From NCBI RefSeq assembly GCF_036370855.1, contig NC_088101.1:36107585-36171584 (forward strand): a stretch of DNA of 64,000 nucleotides. The letters are read 5' to 3'. Below the pieces are notes generated by a model. The model was given only the letters and a program-made list of their open reading frames with translations, was not told the origin of the DNA and did no database searches. The position numbers were made by a program, and so were the translations under genes. This document shows positions 49,100 to 62,185 of this stretch, in pieces (the first letter of the stretch is position 1; the number at the start of each line of letters is the position of its first letter). This DNA is from Dromaius novaehollandiae. Its lineage: Eukaryota; Chordata; Aves; Casuariiformes; Dromaiidae.

Positions 49100-49510
49100 G
49101 TCTTGACGTGATGTCCTTTGGAGGCAAGGCCCTGCCGTTTTACCATGTGGCTGGTGGCAGGTGGCAATGGCGGCAGGTTGCAGGGATGACCTTGCCTAGC
49201 AGCCGAAAAGTGACCTTGTCTCCTTGTGCATTTGCTGCCCTAGAGCTTTCCGGCAGGCTAGCCGGTCACGCGTTGGTTGTCTGGCCGCTTTATAAGAGAA
49301 AACTGCGTCAGATAAACTCTTCATGGCAATGGAGATAGTGGCTGTGACAAGCGCGATCTGCTTCCCCACCCTCTTTCCAGCGTCGCCAGCCTTGGGGCAG
49401 GGTGATGGCAGATGTGCTGCCCGCCTGCCTCCGCCCCGGGAGGAATGCGACGGCTCTCAGCGGCGCTGCCGAGCACGCTCCGCGCCTTCCGACTTCTGCC
49501 TCAAAAGAAA
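49100..49510 (+). promoter_or_regulatory. CpG-rich intronic patch with TATA-like box, candidate alternative promoter
   Basis: CpG density rises here within an AT-rich intron. A TATAAGA sequence begins at 49291, and a TCATGG with initiator-like context lies about 32 bases further on at 49321. Between them is TGCGTCAGATAA, combining an AP-1/CRE-like and a GATA-like site. From the ATG at 49323 a 74-codon GC-rich open frame follows with no recognised protein. A tissue-specific alternative first exon of GAB1 would fit the layout, but no clear donor was fixed. Confidence 0.35.
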
Positions 49511-51462
49511 AGGGGGAAGAAGAAAAACAAAACCCCCAGGAAAATAAACTGAGGTCTGTCTATTTTTGTTTGTTTTCTGAGGCTTGGGGTTTAAAAACAG
49601 AATAAAGTTTCCGTAGGTGTCTGCTGCTGACAGCAGGAGTTCGTGGGGTTAGATCTGGGGTATGGGATAGGCGTGCGGGGAGCTATTCAAACAAGGTTAA
49701 TACCCTGCCTTCAAACAGACCTTTGATACAGTCTGTGTGCAAGAACTACACCGTATTTGGGAGAGTTATTAAAAGGGTAAATACATACATGATACCAAAT
49801 GAAAAGTAGATTTTTAACTTTAAGATTTAGAATGGCATGTTACCCATTTGAAAACCAAAAGGTCCTTCTGAAAACACTGTTTTGGTCTGTCATTTTTCTT
49901 TTGTATGAAGAAACTACACAGAGTCCCATAATGTACTAGACAAATGTTCCCATTCGCACTTAATGTGTGTTTCTTCTACTGTTTTCTGACACTTGTGTCT
50001 CCATGTAGATTTTGAATTGGGATGGGGTAGAGTAGAGAGGCAGGTTTTGATATTTGGAGGGGGGCAGGAAGGGGAGGATTGCTACCTTTAAAGGATTGCT
50101 TTTTGGAACAGCTAGTTCTACAGCATGTGAGCAATAGTTATTCTTGACGAAGTCCAAAGTCCATATACAGAAGCTGGTACACAGTTATGATCCAAAAAAG
50201 CCTATAAACTTTGAGGACCCTTAGAAATAGGGTGAAATACTGACAGCAGGTTTGCCCCTTCTCAGCAAACGCTAGTATGAAAGTAAGAATCATATTAAGA
50301 CAGACATTAAGGAAAATTTGTTGGTAACTTATACTGTGATATTTTAAAGATTGATACTGTGTATTTTATCAAGAGACAAGAGAGACTGTCATGAAGTAAT
50401 GCATAGTCTTGAGAAGGTGAATTGGTAATTTGTCTTCACATAATTTAAAAAAGTGGGGGGAGCAGTGGGAGGGGCACACTGTGCAGTTAAGTTTAAAACT
50501 GAAGAGGCTTGCTTTTCCCAGAAGGGATTAGGCGGTGGAGCACTTTGCCAAGTGATGTCCAGGTCAGGAATGTAGGAGATTCCAGAGGGCTTGGACAGAG
50601 AGAATCTCACAGCTGTAGCAGCGAATGCCGAGAGACTCGGGATATGACAAAAGGAGACTTTAAAAATGTAATTCCTTAACCAGTTTCTTCTAATTCACCT
50701 GTGATAGCTTCTTTTTTTAAATCATCCTAATTTTGCTTGCATGTTGGAAGTGTGAGAGGTAGGTTAAGAGCGTGATCCAGTCTGGCCATTCTGCTTTCCT
50801 AGAAAGTAGTGATCTGTGTGAACTTGATTTGAGATTTAAGCCACAAACTGATAAAACTTTATCACTGTTGAATATTTCACTTGTTATACATCCACAAACT
50901 CTCATGGTGTTTTTTCCTTTCAATTATGTGTTGTATTAAGTCATGTTCTTATGGTGGCATTAGATGAACTTTGCTTTCACAAAATTCTTTCCTGTTGCTA
51001 AGGAATATAACTTTTCCTGTGAAAGTAAGAAGTGCAAGAGCTGATCTGTAATCTTAAGTGTATTTTTCACATTTATACTTTACTCCTGGTTCTTGCATGC
51101 ACTAATGCCTTCCCGTATACTGTTTCTGCACAATTATTGCTGAAACTGCTTGCATCATGCTTTATAGATAAGTTTTTGCAGTCTAATGACTTGTTCGTTA
51201 CTCTGCGAGGGAAAAAATGCCCTTAAAGTTCAAAGCTGAGGTAATGTCACGTTCTCGGTTATGATCTAACACACCTGTGTGCACAAATGAAGTTAAATTG
51301 CCTAAGCTTGTCAGCGCTATGAAAAATAGCTTAAGCTGTCCTTTATTATTAAAGGTCTGTCAGCAGACAGTGATGACTGACTCTTGAGTCTGTCTAAATG
51401 TGTTATTCTAAGGTAAAACCTGTTTTCTCCTCTCTGGAGTTTTGGGAAGGAAAGAAAGGAAT

Positions 51463-51476
51463 GGGGGGGGGGGGGG
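51463..51476 (+). repeat. G14 homopolymer
   Basis: Fourteen consecutive G bases, followed by AGAGGTGG. This is a likely length-variable and assembly-error-prone tract. Confidence 0.95.
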
Positions 51477-52912
51477 AGAGGTGGATATATAAAGTAAAGA
51501 GTAGCGTTCAAGTGACTCATTAGTGTAAATTGGGAAACTGAACCCTCGTTTCATCCCAGGGGAATTTTGTCCCAGGACCAGTAACAGGACAGAGTTTTTC
51601 TGCCATGATGTATGCTTTGATGCTAAGTTAATTGCCTTTTCACACTCCTTCGTGTTTTTCCTTGACCTGACAGCTCTGTTTATCTGTGGGTCTCTGCTGC
51701 TCTGGGATCACAAAAAGATTGCAGGAATTTATTGTCTGATTTATAAGGAGACTAGCAGAAAAGTCTTTACCGATTATATAAATGAGGCACTATTGCCATT
51801 GGATAAATTTGATGGTGTTCTTTATTGGTGGCACTTTGTTAATGTACAGCCATAACTGGCTGTGTGACTCAAATCTTCTAGCGTGCTGTCTTAGCTTTGG
51901 AATGGGCATATTTTTAAATTGCAGTAATAGTCTGTACGACTGGAGCTAAAAATTTTTGCCAGATATGTACCGGTGAGAGCCAACCTCAGACAGGGCGGAG
52001 GGGAGGTGCAGAGTCATTAGCAATGCTGGTGAGATGCCTGATTGCTTCCAGCGACTGCTCGGGAGGCAGCTCTCTTCCCATCTGGGCGCTTCTCTGTGTA
52101 ACTGGTACCTGACAAAGTTGAAGTGTGTTACTACCTCCCTTCGCTACCTGGAAAATGAGCCTTCTTTCCTTCCACCTTTTTCCCGTTTGCCACTGCTGGG
52201 AATTTGAGCGTCGGCTGCTGTGACTGATGTTTTCCCCTGCCCAGCGTTGCCTCCTGTTAGGCTTGTCGTGGAGCTGCTGCAGGGAGAGTCATATGGGCTG
52301 GAGAGGTGGCACAGACACCTTTCCTGATGGACTGCTTCCCTGGTGGCTTCTGTTGCTTCAAAATGCCCTGTGGCAGCAGCATGAAACTGCTGCTCAGCGC
52401 TCCTAGTGAGACAGTTTCAGGGGGAAGAAAGCTCTGGTTTCCTGGTGGCTTGACTCTGGTGCTTCTGGTAGCTGTTGTGTAAAGGGGGGGGCAGGATGGA
52501 GTGCTCCTCTCCAGAATCTCTAACTGCTTAAACAAGATAGAGGAAGACCATGATCTGCTCTTTCCAGCTGGGGGGCTGAACTTGACAGATGTTTCTTACT
52601 CAGTGCTAAGGAGGAAAGTCCCTGGCCAGCTGCTCTAGGAGAAGGGGTGAAAGGTGAAGAAATCTTATGGGGTCTGCTGGGATCATCTCTTCAGCCCTGC
52701 ACAAGTGAGAGAGGAGATCCAACACTCATGGCTCTCATGTCCTCTGCTGCTCCTTCCTCTTGTCGCAGCTATTTTGTTTATTTTCCTACTTTTAAATTGC
52801 ATGATTTAGTCCTTCCTGTCACTTCCTACTGTCTGAATCATAGGTAGCTCTTCCTGCCTGCAGTAAACAAGCATTTTATTCCTGGCGCCTTCCCAAAAGT
52901 TAAAAATGTATT

Positions 52913-52927
52913 GGGGGGGTGGGGGGG
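52913..52927 (+). repeat. G-rich tract (G7 T G7)
   Basis: Two G7 runs are split by a single T, and another G8 run lies at about 52484-52491. All are in the sense orientation of the intron and could form G-quadruplexes in the transcript. Confidence 0.9.
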
Positions 52928-53280
52928 AGTGTCTCTGACAGTACTTGGGAAGCTAATTTACTTCTGTACAGATTGGGTGAGCTGCTTTCTGCATGTTTCT
53001 GTGGCCAACTGAATTCTTTCTTTTTCTCATCAGCTGAATAGGTACATCAGTTCAGAAGATCAAGACAAGCAGGTGGATGGTAGCAGATAATAAAAACTGG
53101 GTATAAACAATGTATTAAGTTAATAACAGCAACTAGGGAGAGTTGCCTCAAGCCCTCTTACTGTTGCTGTTCGTTTTTCCCTGCGCTCTTCCATTGCATG
53201 TATGTACGCTGCTGAGATGCATGGTGTATGCTGTTTAATCAATCACTTACGATAAATGCTGTCAGGTCTAACGCTGGGAC

Positions 53281-53320
53281 TTTTTGCCTTTTTTTTCCCT
53301 TCTTTCTTTTTTTTTCTTTC
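53281..53320 (+). repeat. Polypyrimidine tract
   Basis: A T/C-only stretch of about 35-40 bases with T8 and T9 runs. No exon follows, so it is treated as low complexity. Confidence 0.8.
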
Positions 53321-54075
53321 ACTGCTGAGCAAGAAGAGATAACACAAGGGACCTCAGGACACATGGTCTGACTCCATCAACATGCTGGGCCTTTTAGTCT
53401 GTATCTGTAAAAGCTGCAAAACACAATGAGTGTGTGACATTCTTGCTTTTCTTTTTATTCCTATTATTTTTAAGCTTTTAAAAACCTTTCCTTATTTTAT
53501 TTTTTTAATTTAAATTGCCTGTTACTCCAGAATGATGCATGGAAGATAAAGTTAGCCCTCTTCTCCTCCCCCTTAAACTCAATACATTTTTAACTTTTGG
53601 GAGGGGGAAGTTTCTTCCCCCATCACTTCCCCCCTCCCCCCCAAGCTGGTCTGTTCTTTATGGGGAAAATTCCTTTCGGATCTTGATTCACCAGCCCCAC
53701 AGTATGCTGAACAGGACAGCTTGTACCCTGTAGCTACCTGTGTAGCTGATAAATACACTAAAGGTTCCTAAGTAGGGACAAAGGAGGGGAGATCTAGTTT
53801 CTGTTCTGACAACCTTGCATTTATACCTTCCCATCCATCCATGCGTCCTCAGTTCAGTGCCCAGTTCCTCCTAGTAGGATGGGAAGAAGCTGGGAATAAG
53901 TCATGTATCTTTAGGACAGACTAGATGAGGTAAGAAAAACCTCAGTGTTATACTGACTTCTTAATTATGCATTCTTGTAAAAGAGAAGGAGCCTTCTTTT
54001 CAACAGGTAAAGCTTATCTTGATTTTTAACTGCCTTTTGTATTGTGGAGAAAGCATATTCTCCATGTGAATGACT

Positions 54076-54101
54076 TAAAAAAAAACAAAAACAAAAAAAC
54101 C
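54076..54101 (+). repeat. A-rich tract
   Basis: [27 protein letters not shown] sequence; possibly the decayed tail of an unrecognised retroposon. No body is identifiable upstream. Confidence 0.8.
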
Positions 54102-56657
54102 TGGCAGGTTGTGCCAATAAAGCAAAACAGTAGAATGTTAACTCTATCCTAGTTTAATACCAATTTCAGAAAAGAGAGTTGAAGCAAAAACAGTATAGTT
54201 ACATGTTATAGGAATACCTCATGTTCCAGTTTCTCCTGAATGAGATTACATATGCACAGGGCTTTTCCTTGTGCGGTTTGTTCTCATCCAGTGAGTAAAG
54301 GAAAGGATGGTTGTCCTCAGGAAATTTGATGAAAGATTTTGGAACTGCGAACTCATCTGAGAAGTTGTAAGTTGGATACCCTCACTGTTGCCATCTTCTC
54401 CTTGCTGTACTCTGCTCCATGTGTGAAGGAATTTACCTCTCTTTGCATGGTAGTGGGGGGAGTTCCTGGTCTGTATGGTTGGGGTTGGATTGAGTTTTCT
54501 GTGTTCGTAGTATGAAATTCATTTGCTTGGGGGTATAATTTGGTTAATGAAAAATGGTAGGGAATTGGGAAGAGATGAGGTGTGATAGAAGACAGTACTG
54601 TGTTTATAGTACTAATGTAAAATGATGGCAGCCTGTTTTTTTAATAACCCTACAACATGTGGGAACTAAATATACAAGCAATTATATGAAAATGTTTTGG
54701 CCCATGCTGATTTTATCCTTTTGCTACATACATTTTGGAGACCTTGAAACTAAACAGTACAGATTCAAATAAATGCCATATTGAATAATGCAGAAGATAA
54801 TTCTGTGTCCTTTGTACACTGTACGGTGGAAGTTTTGCTGACTCAAAACCAAAAATGTAGTGATTGGGATCTGTAATTACTGAATTGCAGGACGTGTATA
54901 TTACTGTCTTTCAATTTAAGTTTGTATTGTATTTTGGGTTAGAATGAAGATAACATTGACCAAAGCATAATGGAACTCAATTTTTCCATCTTTTAAGTTA
55001 ATGTTGTAGTATTCCATGGTTCTAGTCAATTCCAGTTCTAGTCAATAAATATCACATTGGTATGTAAATCTGCTTCCATTTGAACTTGAAGCTATTAAGT
55101 TATAATCTTGGTTTGAGTTTCAGTGATTGTATTATGATCATTCCTCTAAGGAGATGACAGTCTTGCCACCTCAAAGGGTATGGGTTTTTTTGTTTCCTTT
55201 TTAAGGAGACTTAAACAGTGCTCAAGGAAAATCCAGTAGAGGGTCATGTGACTTAGCAAATAGTTAAGCAGTGTTTCTAAGAGTTGCTTGTCAAATTCCA
55301 GCAAGTCTCAATTTCAAATGCAAATATTTCTCTAGGCAATTGAACTGCACAGCCTTAAATTGCTATAAAATACCTTTATAGTGTTATGAAAAAGTCATGC
55401 TAAGCTTTATACCAAAACTTGTAACTCTGAGAGTGGGCATAAACCAGGAAAACAGTTCAGACTCTAACAGAAATGTACTTTCCCACAAAATAAAATCCAG
55501 GGATGTAGCCACCGTAATTGTGCAATAAACTCACATAAACGTGATGTCATAGTCTCTGCAACTTACTGAAGGGGTAGTCTGATTTTGAAATCAACTGAGG
55601 AGTGAATAACAAGTCTCTGAATTGGCCCAGACAACAGCAGACACATGTCTCTATCATTTGGGGAAAGCAGTCATCTCCTTAGAGAATTAAGCTATTTCAA
55701 AATAGAAGTTGTTGACTTAATGTGTTACTCTTGGCTTTCCATGAAGAAGTGCAGCATCCCTCAGTGATTAATTGCTTCTCTGAGCAGATCCCTGAACTAC
55801 TGGCTGTGTAGGTAAAGCTGCCTGCATGGAAGACAGTTCACTGAGGCCATTACAAGTAGTTCCTCTGAACCATGGTTATTCTCTAGTAGAATTTAAACAA
55901 CTTCTTATTCTTCTGTGAAGAGGGGTCCCCGGATGAACACATGATTGCCCTTTATCTATGAGGATAGATTCACAGGCTTGCCCAAGGGTGTATTCTGAAG
56001 CTGAAGCAGAAACCAACCAACCTTTAAGGTTTAAATGTCATCATTCAGAAACTGTTTCAGGTGATTATGCTATGTGATAACAAGGACAGGTGCTTGAAGC
56101 CTAGGTCTGTTAGGCATATGTTATCCTAACGTAAAAAGGCAAAATGAGAGTTGTTTCAGTTACAGTTCTTCGTTAAAAATAAGTATTGTTACTGAAATAG
56201 TTTGAGAGAACGTGCTGAATGTCCAGCAAGTGAGGTAAAATTTATCTCAGTGTCCGAATAACTAAATGTTCTAAATATAATAAAGCACAGCATGTATTTT
56301 GCAACTTTAACCATAGCTTCTTGGAGAGTATACCCTAATTAAAACAATTAAACAACTTATAAATTAGTGCCAACAAAAGATACATCTTTGCCTTCTTAGC
56401 AGGAAAATCTTCACACCCATCCCTGTATCCTTTAGGCAAGAGCTTGTGTAAATAAATTGGCTTTGCAGTATGCCCAGAAGGTCAGCAGATCTGTAAGGGG
56501 GAGGAGGGAGCAGAACTCTGAGCCAAGAGCCTTCCCAGAAAACTGTCTACTGGTAGATCTCCATGTTTGGGAGGCCTGGGCTTCTGCCTATTTCAGTCTT
56601 TCCTCATGACTGTTACAGATGTGTCTAACCTTTTCCAAGCCTATTCCTGTGTCAATA

Positions 56658-56674
56658 ATTCATTCATTCATTCA
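56658..56674 (+). repeat. (ATTC)4 microsatellite
   Basis: Four perfect ATTC units. Confidence 0.85.
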
Positions 56675-59600
56675 ACTGATTAAATTATCTGAATTGATTA
56701 AAACTTGATTATTTTGACATTTGGTTCTTCATTAGGTCTGTTTTCCTCTATTGCATGTACAAAGGATTTGTTGGTCATCCTCTGTTCATTTAGTTTTTCA
56801 TGTGAAATGCTTCTAGCTGTAGAAGAGTAGGGCTCAGTGCTGGTCGAGAAAGATGTTTGCATTCAAGATGCTTGTTATTCTGGTGGGCATGTCGTCATTT
56901 ATTGTGTTTAATAATGACAAGTGTGTTTAGCATGTTTGGCAAAAACACTTTTATAAAAACACATAGAACAAAATATCTGAAGTAACTGTTTTCTCCATCT
57001 TTCTTAGATTGTACACAGAGGTGAAACTGGGTTATGTTTCCAGGAGAGTTTACATTGAGATGGTCTTGTCTCCCTCTCGGCTTGGAAAGCATGTAGTAGG
57101 CTTTAAAAGTGGCTGGTCTTTGTTAGTATTGTCTGGGTAGAATGAGAGATTCCTTTGTAACCAGGACTTTGACTATATAGAGATCCATAAGTCCAAAATG
57201 GCTCAAGTTCGTGCGTAGAAACAATTGAAAGAACACAGATGGGAGAGCATGGGAATTATCAGTGCTCTGTTAGGAGCACTGCCAAGATAAGCTGCTGCCT
57301 TCTGTATCAGCTGTAAAGTTTCTTTGTGGTCATCCTTCAGTAAAGCCCCAAATAGTGTGCATGACTTGAATTCCATTGAGATATAAAAGCAAACACAAAT
57401 ATGACAGCTGACTCCTGATAAAATGCAACTTTTTTTTTTAAACTGTGAAGTCAAATTTTCTTTCAATTGATGAACTCATTAATCTAAAAAAAGATCTGAA
57501 GCCAGCAGAATCCACTCATCCTGCATCCCCTCATCTGAAGAGGGTAAGCAGAAGCTTTGCCGTCTCCTTTAAGCGTGTCCTTCAGCATCAGTTCTGCCTT
57601 TCCTGGATTGCGTCTCCATCAGGTACCCTTCTCCTGACCTGCATCAGACAGATCTCATGTGGAGCTGCGAGTTACCTTGCATTGGAGACATGACTGCCTG
57701 GGCTACTGCTTTCTCTTTTCATAGATCTCGAAAATACTCTGAAAAGGAAGTGTGATAGAATAGAACTAATGAGTCTGCAAAGAAGGGAATCTCTATTCCC
57801 AAATACCATAATTTAATCCAAACCTGTGGCTTTGAAAGAGGAAGGAGTAGGTTATGAGAGCTACTTCATCAGGGTTCTGCATGTAACAAGATAGTCCATG
57901 GTACCAGAGGCTGCTGACAGAATTAAAACTAATCAGCACATATGTTTGATTTTTGCCATGGCCAGCAGTGAGTGCTTGAGGGGAAAAAAAATAGAGCTGT
58001 CTGCATATAGATGTACAAGTAATTTGAAAATGATCCAGAATTGTTTGTGTACTCCTGTAATTGTTCTTCTGCATCTTTCTGTGCACGATATTCCAGGAAC
58101 AGGGTGAACAGAAGAAGGTGATGACTTGTTACTTTCTGATCTTGCTAACCTGCAGTATACTTAATGGGAATAACTGGAAGTGAAGAGGCTACTCAGGTGT
58201 AATGAGGTTTAACTAATGTAACCAATGTTTCAACTTGTTCTACTGCATGTTTGCTCTGAGGCTTGTTTACGTATTGTATAAGCCAAACTTGTCTGTCTTG
58301 TTAGGTGAGTGTGGTTCAAGTCTGCAGTGCTAAGTGAATGTACTGTGGTATCTTACATAGCATTAACAAAATGTGCCCTTGTGGTATGACACATTAATGG
58401 CATATGAAATCTATATGCTCTTGAGACACTCCTCATATTGGTGATATCTTTTTTTCTGATTGTGGAAAATCAGACACATACTCAAAACATGCTATGCCTA
58501 TTTGTACCTATTGAAGAAGTCGGAGGGGAGTAGCGATGGGGATCTGAGTTCCTAAGTAAGGTAAATGCTGAATATTCTCTATGATGGACTTTGAGCTTGT
58601 TCTGAAATGAATTGAAAATGTTCATATTGCTTGAAAGTTCATATCAGGTGAATTGTTTTCATTTTGTCTCTAACTGACTTCACAAGCCCACTGCCCTCTT
58701 GTTTTGCTTTTCTTTTGTGAGCTTTTGGAGTTCAGAATAGGAATATATTTGTTGTTTCATTATATTTTAGTTACTATGACCAACTTATTTCACTGAAAAG
58801 ATCTAATTTAAAATGAATTTAATAGTCATTCAGCATAATGTTTTCCATATGAAGAAAAATTGTTCCATTATGTATTTTTTCCTGGGCTAAACTTAATTAA
58901 TACTGAGTGTGATTTAGTAAAGAGTTTTTCAAGTAAGCTGGTTATTTAGAGCTACTGTAAGTTGGTAAGTATTCCGCTAAGTACTTTCTGCTAAAGTAAA
59001 AAAGTGTTTTTGTGAATCACATTCTGCAGTTCTCATGAAAAATACTGGCCAAATGCTGGTAACTGCTTCAGCTATAGAATCTGGTCTGTTGTAAAGAACT
59101 TTTCTGTGTTATGCCTAGAATCACTATCCTTTTTGTCGCCCTTCCTAATGTCAGCCTGCAACATCTGCATTTCTGTAAGAACCTGAAATTTCTCAAACTT
59201 TCTAACAAAAGAGTGTTATCAGAAGTGCTGATGAATCTAGATGAAATATTTCATTGCAACGCATTGATTTAAGGAACTTTCACAGAAAACTTTTTATTTT
59301 GATAAGATAAAATATTTCATTTTTACTTCTGTCACAGTAAAATACAGTAGAAATTTAATGTTTTAACAAATAATAATAGAAATTCTTGATAAGACTAAAA
59401 ACATAGCACTATTGGAAAAAATAACATTAACAACATTATTTTTCCCTTCCACCCTCCCCTGCTCTCTGAAAAGCCTGGAAGGAAATGGAGCTTCAAAATC
59501 TAGAGGATTTGTGTAGGAGGAAGATTCTGCTTTGATTGTCTTCCTAGTGTGCGTGTCATGGTTTGACTATGCCTAAAGTATTTTAGGATAACCTAAAGGA

Positions 59601-60719
59601 GAGAAAATAAGTGTATACTCGTGTAAAGCTGTGTTACGGCTGAATTCTTAAATGTAGTTCTCTGACCTTGATCTGTGTTACTGGAAGAAGCTTGTGCAAA
59701 ACACTGGTTTTTGTAGTGGGAGAGGCCATGGCCTGTAGTGATTTTTGCCTGGAAATAGTGACTACAAAGGAAGATGTTCACTTGGTTGAAGCTTCTCTGT
59801 AGTTTTTTCATTATCCTTTTTCCAATGTTTCAACTGTTTTGTGTCATGTGAGAAACTGCAGTCTTCAGCCCAGACTGCCCACTGAGTGCCCTAGTGAAGC
59901 GTCCCTGCCCTTTCATTGGGATCCAGAAGTGCAGGTGAAGCTAACGGGGGCTTGGAAACCGGAGAAGATGCTGGATTTGGCATGTCCTTATTGCACGGAT
60001 TGAAATTTCTACATGTCTCAGGTAGAGAAAGCTACAGTAGAGGAATAGAAGTCTTGAAGTAGAGGAGATGGTGACTTTGTTAAATGAATCTGTTCTGCTC
60101 CTGAGAAAAGCTAATCAGGCAAACTGGAGGTAGTAGAGGAACTCCTTGCTGTTCTTACAGCCTTCAACTGAGAAAAAGCAGGGAGGAATCCAACTGGGTG
60201 GGTTGAACACTCTTTGGGTGATTGGATGGTGTTGTATATTTACATTTGACTTATTATAGTATAGTCATTCTTCTTAGTCTTCTAAAATTAGCAAAGCACA
60301 GCGTAATAATAATACTTCCATGCTTCAGGATAAGCTTTGCATTTCATTACTTCATTGGTTCTTATTTATGCTACATCAGTTCAGGAAGAAAAATGTTAAA
60401 CTGGAATAACTTGTTTTGAAAGTTCAGGAGAAGTGTGTGCTTTCTTCATCTCTAATTTTGAATCTCCCACCTCTTCTCTTAATGTGAAAGTCAGTTTGCC
60501 TTGTCCTCTATACTAAATTGTAGACTTTACCATGGAGCAGCATCAAAGCAGTTTATTTGCCTTTAAATAAATGTATGGTTTTGATGAGAAATTTTTAGTT
60601 GACACCCCCTAATTCCTCCTTTTCTTCCTTCTCCTCCCCCACACAAATATACTTAGAGCAAGATTTACTGGTAAAAACAGTAACCAGTTCAAGGAATTTT
60701 GCTTTTTCTCAGTTAGACT

Positions 60720-61290
60720 TTTCACTCTGGACCCTGGCTTGTTCGGGGTGAGATGCGTCGTTGTTTGTCATCCGAACAGCTGATGGCAGGGCTGCGATAA
60801 TGTGCTGCGCCTCTGAATAGCTGTCGACCGCCGACTAAGGCGCAGCTTGGTGCAGGAGTGTTGATGCCAGTCTTTCTCATCATAAATCGTTGCCCTTCAG
60901 TAAGTGTGCAGTGTGGGGGCTCCCAACCCTTTCGGGAGCTTCGCGGGAGACAAGTTTGCAAAGTGGGGGTAGGTTCTGCCTCTTCCTTGCCCCGACCCCC
61001 TTCCATCACAGGGCAGGTGGCAGCGGCTGCTCCTCCTCCTCCCTCTGCAGCGAAGGCCTCCGTGGGGCCCTTCCTCACCCTGGGAGCCTGAAGGCCACCT
61101 CCGGAGGAGACCGCAACGTGGCTAGTGAGCGCGGCCGAGCATCGGGCCCCGGGGGGTGTGCCTGCCCCGGGCTGTGCTCCGGCAGAGCCGCTTGGCCGGT
61201 GCACCTTGCCGTGCCACGCTGGGAGCCACCGGCGTCCTGCCGCTTGGGAACCGCGGGGGGAAGGATGCCCTGATTCCTATGGGAAGGAAG
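60720..61290. promoter_or_regulatory. Intronic CpG-island-like patch
   Basis: About 570 bases with high GC and frequent CpG (for example GTCGACCGCCGAC and GAGCGCGGCCGAGCATCGGG) lie within AT-rich intron 1. Open frames exist on both strands (minus 61204-60722, plus 60890-61273), but this is expected of GC-rich DNA and no protein is recognised. An internal promoter, an enhancer with protected CpGs, or an alternative first exon are all possible. Confidence 0.5.
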
Positions 61291-62120
61291 CTCTCCCTGT
61301 TTATCTCTCTCAAACACCACTTTAAAGATACTCGGTGATGAATGCATGCTCTTTAAAGATCACAGTCTTGTAATATTTTAGGGATACTTTGAAAGGCAAA
61401 AGAGTGTTTGACTAGGTTAGCGGGCAAATAAATGTATGTGGCCCTGGGGGCCTCTTGTGCTGACTATTTTAAGGATTGCCCTAACATACCTTTCAGACAA
61501 AACCAGAAAGATGACATAGTCGTATTCCCTTTCTTTTGTGACTTGTTGCAGAGATTGGAGTGAAAAATGGAACATTTGTGCTTCAGAGCGCTCTCAAGTG
61601 TACGTACTTCATCTTAGTATCTTTCCTTGCAATGGATGTTAATGGAAGTAACCTTTCTAGCCACACATTTTTTCTTGTTCAGTCTTCTATGTGACCTTGT
61701 AGTGAAGTCATAAAAGCTTGAATCTTTGCTATCGCAATCCTTGCCATAGCAACATGCGTCATAGCCGTATAATTATTTATTTAATGGGTTTAATTATGAA
61801 AACTGGGAAAGGCACTTATGAAAACTGGATCAGGTAGGAAAAAAAGCACTAGTTATAAAGCAGAAAATACATTCATGGTAACGTGAGACAGGAAAAAGTC
61901 ATTAAATTCTGGAGCATTTTTAAAAACTTTTTTCCCTATGTTTGTCTTTTTCTTTCTTTTTTTAATTGTTTTTTGTCTGCTGCACAAGAACCATGCAGCT
62001 GTTTCAATGATTTCTTTCCCCTTTTGCAGACTTGTAAATACATTTCCTTTGTCATGTTGTTTCCTAAGAGCTTTGTTTCCAGTAGCTAGCTAAACTTCTT
62101 CATCTTTAAATCTCATTATT

Positions 62121-62126
<6 letters not shown>

Positions 62127-62151
<25 letters not shown>

Positions 62152-62185
62152 CCAAAAAAAAAAACAAAAAAAAACCCCAAACCCC
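62127..62185 (+). repeat. Long A-rich tract
   Basis: A run of about 25 A is followed by CC, A10, C, A9 and CCCCAAACCCC. It resembles the tail of a retroposed sequence or a simple low-complexity expansion; no element body was recognised upstream. Confidence 0.9.

Noticed and set aside
60722..61204. 160-codon minus-strand open frame in intron 1
   Set aside because: Low-complexity Gly/Ala/Pro-rich reading of a CpG-rich patch; an overlapping plus-strand frame is equally open; no domain recognised.
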